Shown one piece after another: positions 45,759-58,680 of a stretch of 64,000 nucleotides of DNA (position 1 is its first letter; the number at the start of each line of letters is the position of its first letter). The notes beneath the pieces are model-generated. The model worked only from the letters and a program-made list of their open reading frames with translations, had not been told where the DNA came from and did no database searches. Source of the DNA: Nephrocerus scutellatus (Eukaryota > Arthropoda > Insecta > Diptera > Pipunculidae); NCBI GenBank assembly GCA_947095585.1, contig OX352765.1, forward strand, positions 93,518,965-93,582,964, written 5' to 3'. The position numbers and the translations under genes were made by a program.

Positions 45759-48700
45759 CTAGAACTTTAAACTAAAACCAGGTCCCATAGACATTTGACG
45801 TTGATCGAGCCCCGAATTGAGAATAAAACCTGTATTGTTGGTGGACTTCTTGTTGCCCGAAATGATTCCTGATATGCTGGCCGCCGCCACAGCAGCTGCA
45901 TTAACGGCGGGGTTTGGTTTTGAGTTTATGACCTCATCGCGTCCGAGCTGTTTAAACTGTGAACCTCCCGATGGCGGTTTTGGTGAAGAAGCCAGCGCTT
46001 TGCGGGCACCAAGCTCACTTTTCGCCGGCCATGTGGGAAACATTGACGGATCGATTGGCAGCGGCAATTCCTTGAAGTATGGATGCTTCAATGCTGAATC
46101 GGCTGTCAGCCTCTGCTTCGGATCGTACGTGAGCAGCCCTTGCAGCAATGCTATGCCCGTTTCGGTGGATTTTTTCAGGAATCGTTTGCGTAAATTCGAA
46201 ACTGGATACTCAGTAAATTGAGAATTTTGACTGAGAAGATTTTTCACGGCCGGTAACTCCTTGTAGCCGGGCCAGATTTTCTCATTGGGTGTTCCAAGTT
46301 CCTGCAGTGGGTGAAAATGGAAAGAGTTAAAGAAAAAAATTAGTAAATGATTTATGTCACAGTAACCTACCTTGAAGATCCGATTGAGCTGATCAATTTC
46401 CGATTTTCCAGGAAATAGCGGTAGCATCTGCAAGAACTCAGCGAATATGCATCCAACTGACCAAATGTCGATGGGCGTCGAGTATTCAGGGGAGCAGAGA
46501 AGCAGCTCCGGAGCACGATACCACAGGGTGACCACCAACGAGGTGTATTTCTTGAGTGGGGAACCGTATTCTCGGGCGAGCCCAAAGTCACCCACCTTAA
46601 GAATGCCCTTGTGCGAGAGCAACAGATTGGAGGTCTTCAGGTCTCGATGCAGAATCCAATTGTCATGCAAGTGGCCAATAGCGCGAAGCAACTGTTGCGT
46701 CAGACACTTGACTTCGCCTGGGAAGAAAGACTGCTCTTTGTGCTTCATTGTCTCCATGAGCGACTTCAGATCGTGCTCGACATAATCCATGACTATGAAA
46801 ATTTTATCCATGTTGCTGCCGACGACAATCTCACGGACGGTAACGATATTCGGATGTTGTCCCTTAAGCAGAGTGTTAATCTCGCGCAGCGAAGTAATGG
46901 GAAAGCCTTCCTTTTCCTTTTCCATCTTCAGACGCTTCAGGGCGACAATCTCACTCGTACGCTTGTCCTTTGCCCGATAAACGACACCGTAGGTACCCTC
47001 TTCAATGCGATTCAAGCACTGAAACTCCTCGACCGAGCGGCAACCTTGAATTCCGGGAAAGTAGTTGGGCAACTTTGCGCCTTTTTCATCGCGTGCCGGT
47101 GATGCATCTTCCTTTTTGACCTCGCCGGTAGTGGTAGTGGCAGTTGTTGAGCTGCCTGTTTCGTTTTTCATTTCAACGTCACTCTCACCGCCAGCGGTGG
47201 CGTTTTCATTCCTGGCTTTCATATCACGCTCCTCTGACCGACTGCGCGACCGTGTTCTAGATCTAGAGCGTGATTCATCAAACTGTGATTGCGAACGGGA
47301 TGATCGTGATACAGAGCGTGATCGTGACAGAGTGGCAGAGTTCGATCGCGATCTGGAGGTGTTTATGTCTTCACCAACAAGACTTTTGCTGCGACTGCGC
47401 TCACGTGATTGTGACCGCGATTGCGGGGCAGAGTGACGTTTACGTTTTTTTAGTTTATGCTGATGGCGATGACGGCGGCGGTGCTTTTTTGGAGGTGATT
47501 TCGAAAGATCCCCAATAGAGAGTGGACTGTCGGGCAGTGGCACTTCTTCATCCTCGTCTTCGCCATCATTTTCTTCTCCATATTTTCGCTTTTTCTTCTC
47601 AATTGCTTTGGCTTTAACTTTGTGTTCAGCAACAGCGGCGGTTTTCTCATAACTTCGATTGCTGTGAGCTTCAGACTCGGAGCTGTCTGCCTCGCCATCT
47701 TCATCGTCGTCGTCGTTGTCGTCGTGTTCTTCTTCGACATCTTCTTCCTCTTCGCCGGAGACATCATCCTCATCCACCACTCCTTCATCCGATTGATCAT
47801 CCGAAACTTCAGCAGCAGAAGCAGCAGCGGTGGATTTGTGAATTTTTTTGCGTTTAATGCGATGTTCGCCATCTGCGCTGTGGCTCCATTTCGTTCTTGG
47901 AGCGGCCTTTTCGTCGTTTTTCGTAGTAGCCTCTGGTCGTGTAGGCGAGGAACTCACCTCGATTAACTCCCCTCGGCGCAGCTCACGACGTGCTTCGAGT
48001 TCCTCCCGTGCTGCCTCTTTTCGTTTAGCCATTTCACGCTCTGCTCCCAACAGTTTCATTCTTCTGGCCATCAGATCCGGGTCATCCATAGAACTACGCT
48101 TTTCGCGCTCCCCGTCTGACTTCTCCTTAACAGATTTCTTCGGTTTGCTTTTATATCCTTCACCAGCACCACCACCACCACCAGCAGCAGCCATTTGCTC
48201 AGGACTGTCTATCACTTCGATGATACTGTCGCTGTGTCGTTCTTTGTATTCCCCACCACTGCTGCGATGTGACTCGTAATGAGCTCTTTTGTCGTAGTGA
48301 TTTCCTCCAGCATCTTGCTGGTACCGAGATGCAGGATATTCCTTAACATATTTGTGACGTTTGCTAAGCAGACGACTGCGTAAATCCTGCTCAAGAGTTT
48401 CTGCATCCTGACGACTGTCATATGATCCTGGCTCCATATACCTATGTCTATCGCTGCGGGACTGACCACCACCTCCGTCGTGAGAAAATTCTCCACGATG
48501 GTTAAACGCAGCGCTGCGATGTTTGTGGCGGGTATTGTGATAGTCATAGTCATAGTCGCCGCCGACGGCACCACCTCCATTGTTTCCTCTCTCGTAGCTA
48601 TCATTACGTCGATTCATCTGTTGGTGGTGATGACGACTGCCATCACTGGAGCCGCCACCACCCCCACGACTATGTCGGTCGAAATATTTGTTATAACGCC

Positions 48701-49041
48701 TGTCGTCCGGCATCATAATGCTGCCGCCTCCAATATTGTCCTTCTCATATCGATCGCGAAACTCGCCGCTGCTCCTGTGGTGGTACTTGTTGGCGGCGCC
48801 AATCTCGCCGCGAGACGATTTGTGCTGATGGCTCCGCTGCTCTCGGTCCGAACCAGCTTCAACTACAGCTCCAGACGCTGAACCGCTGCTTCGATCTTTT
48901 CTTCTTCGTTCTTTGGAATGTTTCTTCTCTTTGACCGGCTTTACACGCCGGCTGCTGTTTCCCGAGGTATCACGGTGTAGTGTTGCTTGCGGTGGTTTTA
49001 TGTCCAATGAGTCTGTGTCATTCTCTGCGTCATCGTCGCCA
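45759..49041 (-). CDS. Cdk11: Cyclin-dependent kinase 11 (PITSLRE)
   Basis: Minus-strand exons 49041-46371 and 46301-45759 are joined by a 69-base intron. The visible protein is about 1,070 residues, with the start codon missing. A long basic and acidic N-terminal region has His/Arg/Ser-rich stretches, an Asp/Glu tract and RS/SR repeats typical of splicing-linked CDKs. The kinase domain has the Gly loop GTYGVV, the diagnostic PITSLRE helix, HRDLKTSN and DFGLAREYG. The C-terminal tail ends in [11 protein letters not shown]11 pairs with L-type cyclins and acts in transcription, splicing and mitosis. The frame before 49041 is closed by a TAA, and AG at 49043-49042 is a fitting acceptor, so the start exon is further upstream and was not found. 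The in-frame intron has no stop, so retention would add 23 residues. Confidence 0.95.
46302..46370 (-). other. 69-nt in-frame intron of Cdk11
   Basis: Donor GTAGGT after IFK and acceptor CTGCAG before [10 protein letters not shown]. Removing it restores the uninterrupted CDK C-lobe. It has a length divisible by three and no stop in the reading frame. Confidence 0.8.
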
Positions 49042-50009
49042 CTACAATTGGCAATCGGCGATTAAGAACGAAACAAAACGAAATAAAAGAAAATTGGAAA
49101 CAATTGTAGCTAAAAGATAGAAAACAAAACAGATTTGTGTAAATATCAAGAAAATGATCAAAATACGAAGACAACACATGTTCGAGTCATGTTCGAGTCC
49201 TGAAGGTTGCAAACGTTTTTCTGTACTCTTCCGTCGTCGTCACAATGAAAGGGTTGGTATTCACTCTGATTTGCCTTCCCCCATTCTGCCAACACGAGTG
49301 TCTTCCAGCGGCGCTGATGATCACACACTTCTACCTTTTCTTTTTTTATTTTTTTTTTGTATATTAATGTAAATCTTAAAATTTAAAAATAACTCTCACT
49401 CTTTAACCCGTCCGTCCGTCTGCCGGCTACCAGTACTGATGATTGATGTTAATTTACTTTTTCGCGGCGCAGCTATACAACGCGATCACTGCTCGGGAGG
49501 AGGAGAAATGGTGCAAATCGGAAAAAGGTAAAAAATAAAAGATTCAAAGTGTAATTAAATTTTTGTTATGCTTGTAAGAGTTTCCATGAATATTTTTCCT
49601 ATTAGTGGGTTAATTTGCTAACCCGAAAGACGCAACTAAATCCACAGGTAAGCTGGCAAAGTGTGTCAGGGTTACCGCATGATGTAAGTTGTTGTGCAAA
49701 TGTCTGTTTTGAGTTTCGATGCAGAAGAAAGTATAGAAATTGATAGAAATATTGACAGTAAAAGTAAATATCTTTATCCCTAAGGTAGCAGTAGACAGCA
49801 AGCGGCTACATTTGATAGAATCCAAACCAATAGATGCCATAGTTGGAATTTTGAAAATGCATTCAAGTGCAAACTCGAATTGCACTTCATTGCATTGGCA
49901 TTTATTGCATGTCACCGGACTGTATACTTGCTCGTTTATCACACACACACACTTGCCAATTTGTTTGAGGTACAGATGTCGAGCAAGGTTAGCTCCTGCG
50001 TAACCATCT
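49042..50009. other. Upstream region of Cdk11
   Basis: Must contain or precede the Cdk11 start exon and promoter (minus strand), but I could not identify an ATG-bearing exon with a matching donor. Short open frames have no recognised product. Confidence 0.4.
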
Positions 50010-50620
50010 TTGGCATGAGAGTTAACTCTGGCGAAACTGAAAAGGTACTCTTCACTGCTATGTCTAAAATGCCGAACTTGTCCTGCCCAAACTCAATGGT
50101 CCGAGACGTAAACTTACCTCAGAAGCGAAATATCTCGACATAATCCTGGACAGGAAAATTAGCTGGAAGTCGAATATAGAATTTAGGGCTAGGAAAGCAT
50201 GTAGCCCTATAAGCTAGCAACAAAACCATTGGTAAGAAATGGAGATTGCAGCCGAGAATAGCTCTGTGGCTGTACACAGCAATGGTGCGCACTATTCTAA
50301 CCTATGGAGCCGGCCATTATTGCGACAAGGTCAGGCATGGTCAAGCTAAACTGCTTTTGATAAGCTAAAGTATAGACTTAAGCCCAGTTTTGGTGCCGGG
50401 GAACGGCAATATTCACGGCAATGAATAGGCGGACGTAATGGCGAAGAAGGGCGTCACAATGGACATTGGCACTGAGAGAGTCTGCTGTTTTTTGAGCTTC
50501 GTCAGGGAACGTATTCTCCACTTCCTTATTACCAATGCACAGCTAAGGTGGAATGACTTGACCAACTGCACCACATTAACGGCGATGTGGCCTTCTTGTT
50601 ATAAAAATAAATGAGCTGAT
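50010..50620 (+). pseudogene. LOA-type RT thumb and RNase H end
   Basis: Broken frames give LSWKS-like and KTIGKKWRLQPRIALWLYTAMVRTILTYGA (RT thumb), then LVPGNGNIHGNE and ADVMAKKG (the end of an RNase H domain). The intervening domain is deleted. Confidence 0.6.
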
Positions 50621-50629
50621 CTCCAGATC

Positions 50630-50805
50630 CTCATCATCATATTTGGCTTTATAACCGGGGTCCGGTCATGGCTTCCCAAGATATGGGTTCCGTAATAATA
50701 TACTTTTAAGGCGAGGCGGGCCTTGCGCCAACTTTACTTTGAAGGGACTAGCCCGATCATTCCGCTCTTCCTGCATTGGAGGAAAATTACCGGCGGCCAC
50801 CACGT
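50630..50805 (-). mobile_element. Internally deleted RTE-like copy (5' end joined to 3' end)
   Basis: On the minus strand, CACGTG..GGCCGCCGGTAATTTTCCTCC..GATCGGGCTAGTCCC..TTGGCGCAAGGCC..ATTACGGAACCC (the 5' untranslated segment of the 31265 element) joins directly to the family 3' end (GAAGCCATGACCGGACCCCGGTTATAAAGCCAAATATGATGATGAG). All coding sequence between is absent. Confidence 0.7.
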
Positions 50806-51189
50806 GGAGATTTGATCGCACTTCCACCAGTCAGAGATAGTTACGACCACCAGCAATTCTGTGTTATTCCTCCTATTCTGCTGATATCTGATCTCCAGAT
50901 CACGAAAAGATATTTCCAGAGTAGTTGCCATAAACACAGGCCACTGGCCAGTGGGCAGCAAACTCGCATAATACCTTTAGTAGGAGTTGCATGGATGTAA
51001 CTGAGGATGGAACTCTCACTTATTATCTTTGCAAATTTCCAGCCCTGGTGGGCTGCCCTCTTTAGCGACCTAAAGTAACTATCGGCTTACGCCAAAACGA
51101 TCTGATATCGTACCTTATTGATACAGGTTGGATAAAATCAACCCAAGTATCTACCATTCCATTAGATCTCCCGAGGATCAAAAGCGGGA
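50806..51189. other. Intergenic DNA
   Basis: Partly may be the upstream end of the deleted RTE-like copy. No gene was recognised. Confidence 0.35.
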
Positions 51190-51380
51190 TATCAAAATGG
51201 GCCCTTGACATTGAGCCACTCACAAAATTTCAGCCCTCTAGGTCGTGCGAAAAGTGGTTATAAAAGACCTCAAAAAAAAAATATAAAAAATGTTATTTTG
51301 GACTTAAGACACTCACAAACTTTCAGCTCTCTAGTTCGTGTGGAAGTTGTTTAAAAAGTACCTCAAAGTACATACAGCCA
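51190..51380 (+). repeat. Satellite-like repeat related to 37850-38290
   Basis: Two units share the CTCACAAA(A/C)TTTCAGC, CTCTAGGTCGTGCG/CTCTAGTTCGTGTG and ACCTCAAA blocks of the repeat at 38 kb. Confidence 0.55.
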
Positions 51381-52147
51381 TGTAAAATTTACATCCCACC
51401 TGTATCAGAAAAATTAGGAAAATTGGAGCAGAAAATCATTTCATACACATGTGCTGCAACATTCGGAATTTTCTCTTCTTCCAGTATCAGTGTATAGAGC
51501 TAAGTAAGTCTATTTATTTTAAAGCGCGGTCCTTCAGGGTAAACTGTAAGACTATACGAAACCTCTCAAATAAAATTGGGCCCCAGAAAGATACTCCTTC
51601 TGCAGGCTGAATCAAGACCCGTAGTACCAATGGGCTCTTGTTAAGGCTGGTATCGACTCGTTCGGTATGAGTAGTAGGCGTAGAGAGTCGTTTTTTTTAT
51701 GGATTATGGATTTTTGTATGACTGTGCTACCAAAACCGAAGATCATCACCACACTGATCATCTAGATTACAAGTACACATGATACGATGCTGTACATGTA
51801 ATATACAGTTGCCGTAACTGCTGTATTCACATGTACGGTTGCGTTCATTTATGAGGTGATCTAGATAATTTGATTGCTCGGGTGGGAACTCAACTCCACA
51901 CACCACAAACTTCCCTTCTTCTATCAAAATATTCCCTAGCCCTCGCGCTGTGCCTAGACCATTATAAGGGCGCAAATCCCTTGAAGCGTGCGCTAATTAT
52001 AAAATTGCAACAGCCCAGTTTTTTCCCATCTAGTGTTAAAAGTTCTTACCCAGCATCAACACCGATCAATTCTAATAAAATGCAGCGATTCTTTCTGTAT
52101 CAGACAAAACAGACCTCATAATAAAAGACGAAATATCATTTCTACAT
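51381..52147. other. Intergenic DNA with a Cys-rich minus-strand open frame
   Basis: The minus-strand frame 51975-51727 (82 codons) holds six cysteines in its second half (VVC...RTC...GNC...IMCTC...DQC) and ends DLRFW and stop. It could be an exon of a small secreted Cys-rich protein, but no signal peptide is present and no flanking exon was found. Confidence 0.3.
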
Positions 52148-52341
52148 AGAGGATTCGACTTTTTCAAGTACAGGCGGCTATCTTGTAGCGTGGAGCTAGC
52201 TGCGAAATGTGAAGCAAGCAGATTGGCCTTGTCTATAGAGCTGACAGCTGGAATGTCATTGTGAATAAATTGATCGGTATATTGATCGGAATCGAACAAG
52301 GGGTGTGTTTTTTTATGTCTGAGTAAGCGGAGATATAATTG
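52148..52341 (-). mobile_element. Retroelement linker fragment
   Basis: The minus-strand translation carries HNDIPAVSSIDKANLLASHFA, a pre-RT linker of jockey-like ORF2. Its core is shared with 17695-17840. It is cut at 52341 by a younger insertion. Confidence 0.55.
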
Positions 52342-52361
52342 AAGTGTCAAAATTCAGATAT
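52342..52361 (+). repeat. Target-site duplication, left copy
   Basis: The 20-base sequence AAGTGTCAAAATTCAGATAT is repeated exactly at 53353-53372, bracketing a retroelement insertion. Confidence 0.85.
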
Positions 52362-53372
<1,011 letters not shown>

Positions 53373-53469
53373 GCGTTTTTTTTTATTCTCCGAGAAAAGT
53401 TTAATTCTCTGAGTGGTTTGTTTTACACTCCGACAATCTCCGGAAATGATCTTTTTACTCTGAAAAAAT

Positions 53470-54850
53470 ATACAGAATGTTTTTTGACAGCTGTAGTTGT
53501 TTCTGATAGTAGACAATACAGCACAGTCTACCAACTCGCTCGTAAGCTCGTGAACAAGAAACACCACATCAACTACCCTCTTAAGCCAATAGACGGGCTC
53601 TTTGATCCTTATGGAGGAACAACAATTAACCCGCTGGACAGAACATTTTAAGATTGTTTCGAATTAGCCAGGCACGTCCATTAACCCACATATGCACCCT
53701 AATAGGCTACTTAACATCAGCGTCGCTACTCCTTTGTTGGATAAGATAACGACAACAATTCTTTCACTGCAATCAGGTAAAGCAGCAGGCAATGACAACA
53801 TCTACTCCTTCAAGCCGACGCAGAGTTAACTACGCGAACACTGCATGCGATATATAAAGGTATCTGGGAGTCTGAAACCATTCCATAGACGTTAAAGGAA
53901 GGCTTAATAGTCAAACTCCCCAAGAAAGGTGATTTGAGCAATTGTGAAAACTGGAGAGGAAGGAATTACCCTGCTAAACACCATAAACAAAGTGATCTCC
54001 TCTATAATAGCTAGGCACTTACGGAATGCGTTAGAGCCAATTTTGAGAAATGAACAAACAGGATTTCGCCCAAACCGTTCTTGTTCTGATCAAATTAACA
54101 CCCTGCGTATAATCAGTGAACAGTCAGTTGAGTATAGCTCTCCTCTGTATATGGTGGTTGTAGATTGTAAATGCGCTTTTGATAGCGTTGGCCGAAACTT
54201 GATTTGGCAGAGTACCGCGACTCAACATGCCGCGTTATTCATTACGGTCATCTTGGCTCACCTTTCAACATCTAGTCGGGAGTCAAGCAAGGATGCACCC
54301 TATCACCCCATCGACCTGTCTCCTATCACTCCACGCTAACAAAGTGGGTTTAAAAATTAACGTCTCAAAAACAAAACTACTTGGCGTTAACGCTAGTGGA
54401 ACATGTGATCTCTCGATTGACGGACATCAGATAGAGAGTCAATTGCGACGCGCTCCAAGTCTTTGTCAACAAGTGCTTAAGGAGGATACTGAGAATAAGA
54501 TGGCGGGACATTATCACCAATCTAGACTTGTGGAGAGTAACGCAGCTGAAAGCAATCGCGATCACCATCAGACGACGAAAATGGAGCTGGATGGGCCACA
54601 CTTTGAGAAAGCCAGCGGACGATATTACGAAACTAGCGCTCGACTGGAATCCACAAGAAGCCGCCGAGTTGGCCGTCCTAGCAAGACATGGAAAAGGATA
54701 ATAAATAGAGGAAGCAAGATCCCAGGGGCGAGTGTCGTCTCTTGAAACCTTAGGCGATAAGTCGAGTTCGTTGGCGGGCGTTTGTAGAAGCACTATGCTC
54801 CCCCGCGAACTAAAGGAATGAAAGAAAAGAAGTTGTTTGAAGAATTCTGT
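53470..54850 (+). pseudogene. RTE-clade retrotransposon RT pseudogene
   Basis: Fragments in several frames give YQLARKLVNKK, LDKITTTILSLQSGKAAGNDNI, LLNTINKVISSIIARHLRN, LRNEQTGFRPNRSCSDQINTLR, VVDCKCAFDSV (motif A, degraded), VGLKINVSKTKLLG, and a tail KWSWMGHTLRKPADDITK-type segment near 54580-54640. This order is the RTE-type RT of the F52C9.6-like group. The YADD region is deleted. It is a different subfamily from the one at 31265-33805. Confidence 0.75.
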
Positions 54851-55100
54851 TTGTTTTGTTTGTTAGTTTTGAGTTAATTTGAACAATTTAGTAAACTTAA
54901 TTGAGCTTCTCAGCTCGCCATATGGATAGTTGTTATTCAGTCAAAAGATTGATTTTTTTTAAAAGGATTTTAGCATAGTGGTATGCAATGATGAATTACC
55001 ATGATGAACATACCATTAAAAGCTAGAATCCTTTTAAGAAAGACTACAAAATACCGATATCGATGCGTAGATTCGAGTATTTTTCTCAGATTACCATCTA
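54851..55100. other. AT-rich spacer
   Basis: Nothing recognised. Confidence 0.35.
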
Positions 55101-55345
55101 CTACCTAACGTGGTAACGCTCGTAGATCTCATCATTATAGAGTCTCCGGAATCGTCCTTCCTTACATATGGGGCCAACAATTCTCCCTTAGACTTTTCTC
55201 TCGAACGCGGCTAAGATGTCAGAATGCTTTTTGCTAAGCCTCGGATTCATATGTAAGTATTAGTATTAAGTACTAGTATTAGCATTGTCTTATATACCAG
55301 CAGCTTGGATGTTATGGTTTAGTTCCTGGATTTGAAGAGTCTTGA
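55101..55345 (-). mobile_element. RTE-like fragment
   Basis: On the minus strand, CTGTCAAGACTCTTCAAATCCAG, then GTATATAAGACAATGC and the GATGAGATCTACGAGCGTTACC tail motif, match the 33.5-33.7 kb segment. Confidence 0.65.
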
Positions 55346-57000
55346 CAGAATATAGCGAATGTTATTAGCGAATCTTTTAATCAAAACTATTTCACAACTT
55401 CACTTCAAAGTCGATAAGCACCAGGAACATCGTAAAACAGCAGGAACAAATTATTAGTCAGAAAGGAAAGTTCGCGACTGTTTAGGAACACAAACCATAC
55501 AAAGGTAGGACGTATAGCGATTTTATGTAACTTGAATGGATGTAATTTATTTGATAAGACGGTTTGCAATGGAAAAACTAAGCAAAGGTAGCGAAAAAAG
55601 CGAAAACATTAAAATTTTTATGAAAATCTTAGTTTTGCGTTTCCTCTCCTTTGCAACTGTATTACGAATTTTTATGAAAGGTCACATCGACACGAATCAG
55701 CAAAACCATCGAAATTGCTACACTACACGCACGAAATTGCAAATCGCAACAATGGTATCACGTATTTCAATGTATAAGTTGAAAGTATCCAATATGTACA
55801 GCAGATTCTCAATTTTATGAACTGTCGATTTCATGAATTACTCAAGCATCTGAAACTCCATTCTATTGACACTGATTCTGCACGGCCAGTTTATGAAATT
55901 AAATTTTGGATCAAAATTTAAGGAAAGACTGAGAGTATGCCAATTCAAACTCAGTTGAGGCCGAAAATATCGTGTAATCGAGATTGAAAATATCATAAAA
56001 TAAATTAAACAACGTCATTCCCCAAAGAACCTCAAACCTCAGTGAGCGAATGATAAGCAAATCTACTCCAAATCCGGTTTTAAAGTAACAGAAACATTTA
56101 CGGACATTTATAAACGAACGTTTGGTTTAACATAAACATATAGTCGCCGGAAACATTTCAAAGAATTAAGAAATGTTCCCCGTAAACAACTTTATTGCAA
56201 TTTTTCCACTGGAACTGAAATTTAGATGTTTCGCTTACATGATGGTCGGTTGGAATTTAAAGAAAAGGCAAACATGTTCACTGCAAACTGTGACTGAAAT
56301 GATGTCCGACGCTTTAGATTCACTAAAACGATTCTAATTTTCAGTTGGACGTGTTACTTCCAACTGACTTAACTACTTCACTGCTTTACCAATTGTTAGA
56401 TTTAAGAATATTTTGCTTTACATGCGACACACATATATGCAAGTCTTGAAATGGGAATTAAATGACGGTAAACGAGACAACAAGGTACTACTGTATACCA
56501 TATCCTTATTTAAAAACATTTACTTATAAGAACCTGTTTTGTTTTCTGACCCGCACTAATTCGAGTTCTTAGTATAAAGGTGCTACGTATTTAATATTTG
56601 GTAATGACGCCCCTATAAATTGAAATGATTGTTATAAAGATTTAAGGATTTTAACACGAGTCTTGTGGAGATTAGGGATTGAGCCCTGCGCTTATCCGGC
56701 TTTCGCCATTGGGTATACTCCCTAATTACATATCACTCAACAGGAAACCCTATATTTAATATTCCGTGTTTAAGTCCTACACCATTCCAGATAAGATTAT
56801 ATGCTGCAGATTGACCCCTACGGGTAAGGGATTTTAACAGACAAAATGGCAGAGTTGTTTAAAGAAAGATGAATTTATTTGAATATAAGCACGGATACAA
56901 ATTAAAAAATCGAAATGACAGCTCGCCAACGTCCGCTTATGCAGTAATGCATGGCAAAATTAACAAAACATGAAAATAACGCAATAAACATTCATTCCTT
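55346..57000. other. Intergenic DNA
   Basis: A 94-codon open frame (55536-55820) has no recognised similarity. Otherwise AT-rich. Confidence 0.35.
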
Positions 57001-57780
57001 GGGCTACTCCCACTACCCACTGCTTCACGGACGGCAGCCCAAAAGGCATAATGGAATCACTGGCCAAGCTGACTCCCTTAGCGAGCATGCCGTGTGATAA
57101 CCTGGTGCAAAAGCTTGAATTCAAAAGGAACTTTGAAGTAATAACGAGCACCAAAAAGGAATTCAGATCTGAAACTAAATATTAAAAACATCCGGGTGCC
57201 ATAAATTGGTATACGGATGGATCAAAGAAGTCAGAAGTAACGGAGTCTATGGACCACGAACCAAGTACTTTGTAGGAATGGGACAGTACCTGAGCGTATT
57301 TCAAGTAAAAATTCATACAATCAAAAGATGTGCCCAATTTAACCGGAAAAGCAACTACATGAGGCAGGCAATGCTATCATGACAGACAGCAAGCTGCGCT
57401 AAGAGAGCTGGATGCATTCCACATCACATCCAAACTTGCGAAGGAATGCAGGACGAAGCTAAACAGACTTGGCGAAGTCAACAAAGTGCGTTTGTACTGG
57501 GTGCCGATACATACTGGCATAGAAGCAACAGAAGCAGCTAATAAAGAAGAAGAACCCCCGCTAGTAGGGCCAGAACCTTTCTGTGGCATAGGGAACCGTC
57601 TAATGCGGGAAAGGATACGCAGTATAGGTGAGACAGCCGCTTCCGAGATGGGAAAATATCCCGGGTCTACGGCAAGCAAGGAAAGTGCTGGGGAACTATA
57701 ACTCAGAGGTTCCGCATAATAATGGAACTAAGTAGAAGTAATGTAAGAACCATTACGGTTTTATTAAGAGTGCGGCTACA
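57001..57780 (+). pseudogene. LOA-type RNase H fragment
   Basis: WYTDGSKKSE near 57213-57240 starts the RNase H domain. LNRLGEV and the RLYWVPIHTGIEATEAA segment near 57490-57540 form its end, parallel to the copy at 28010-28440. The second catalytic Asp region is disrupted and the frame is broken. Confidence 0.65.
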
Positions 57781-58191
57781 CGATCATGGGAATGAAAATC
57801 ATGTCCAACGAAACAGGTAGGTTTTTAGTGAGTTGGAAAGAGAAAAATTCCACTGAGAATCGACCGAGTCATCTACAAAAATTACGTTCGTTGCAAGCAC
57901 GAACATTCTATACGGCAAAACAGCAACAAATTGACAAACACACTAATCCTTCGTTATGTGTAGCCACGTTTATTGGCATGACTTTCACTACACCTATCTA
58001 CGACAATCGGTTGTACGCACCGATAGGACTCGAGTGTTTCACACACTGCACCGAGAATCGTCAACCTAGCAATATGTTTAACAGTCTTAGAGCTGCTACA
58101 ATAACAACAACTTTCATTCCCATTACTGTATAGATACGCTCTACGACATTGCAAGCTGAAAAAACTTGTAATAAATTAAAATTAGAAAACG
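57781..58191. other. Intergenic DNA
   Basis: No gene recognised. Confidence 0.35.
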
Positions 58192-58296
58192 ATGGCAGCT
58201 GCAAACTCGGTGGGAAGCGGGGGAGACTCCGTGGCATCTTCTCAACGAATGCGGAGCAACGAGAAGAGACAGAGAAAACATCACACGGAAACTCAC
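58192..58296 (+). CDS. Possible short first coding exon
   Basis: An ATG with good context (AAAACGATGG) opens a 35-codon stretch, M-A-A-A-N-S-V-G-S-G-G-D-S then SQRMRSNEKRQRKHHTETH, before a GTAATC that could be a weak donor. The frame stops four codons later if unspliced. The local GC rise and the Ala/Ser/Gly then basic composition are like many fly N-terminal exons. No downstream exon or family was recognised. Confidence 0.3.
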
Positions 58297-58309
58297 GTAA
58301 TCTCGTAGT

Positions 58310-58678
58310 CTGCGCCACATGCACTGAACCCGCTCCATATTATTAATTTCTTAAGAGCCATTGGTATGGGGAACGGGCATCCACTGACTCCATAGCACAA
58401 GTCAGGGGGAATTGCAATACATATAGGTCACAGTGCTACTATGTACACCCAATTTATCGTCATCATCAACGCAATTAATAAAATTAGGCGAGACTCAACT
58501 AATCTTTGGCAATCAATAATAATAATGATGATATCTCAGCGATAATGATAAGCGCTAAATGAGAAAACGTTTAATTTATTGAGCTTTTATGTAAGGGAAC
58601 AAAGCTCTATAATTAAACCCCGAGTGCATTTTGCAATGTAAGACCTCCATTAAAATAGAACAAAATGTTTGCCTTATA
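58310..58678. other. AT-rich intergenic DNA
   Basis: Nothing recognised. Confidence 0.35.
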
Positions 58679-58680
58679 CA

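Noticed and set aside
47450..48881. Long open frames antisense to and in other frames of Cdk11
   Set aside because: They are shadows of a strongly biased coding exon.
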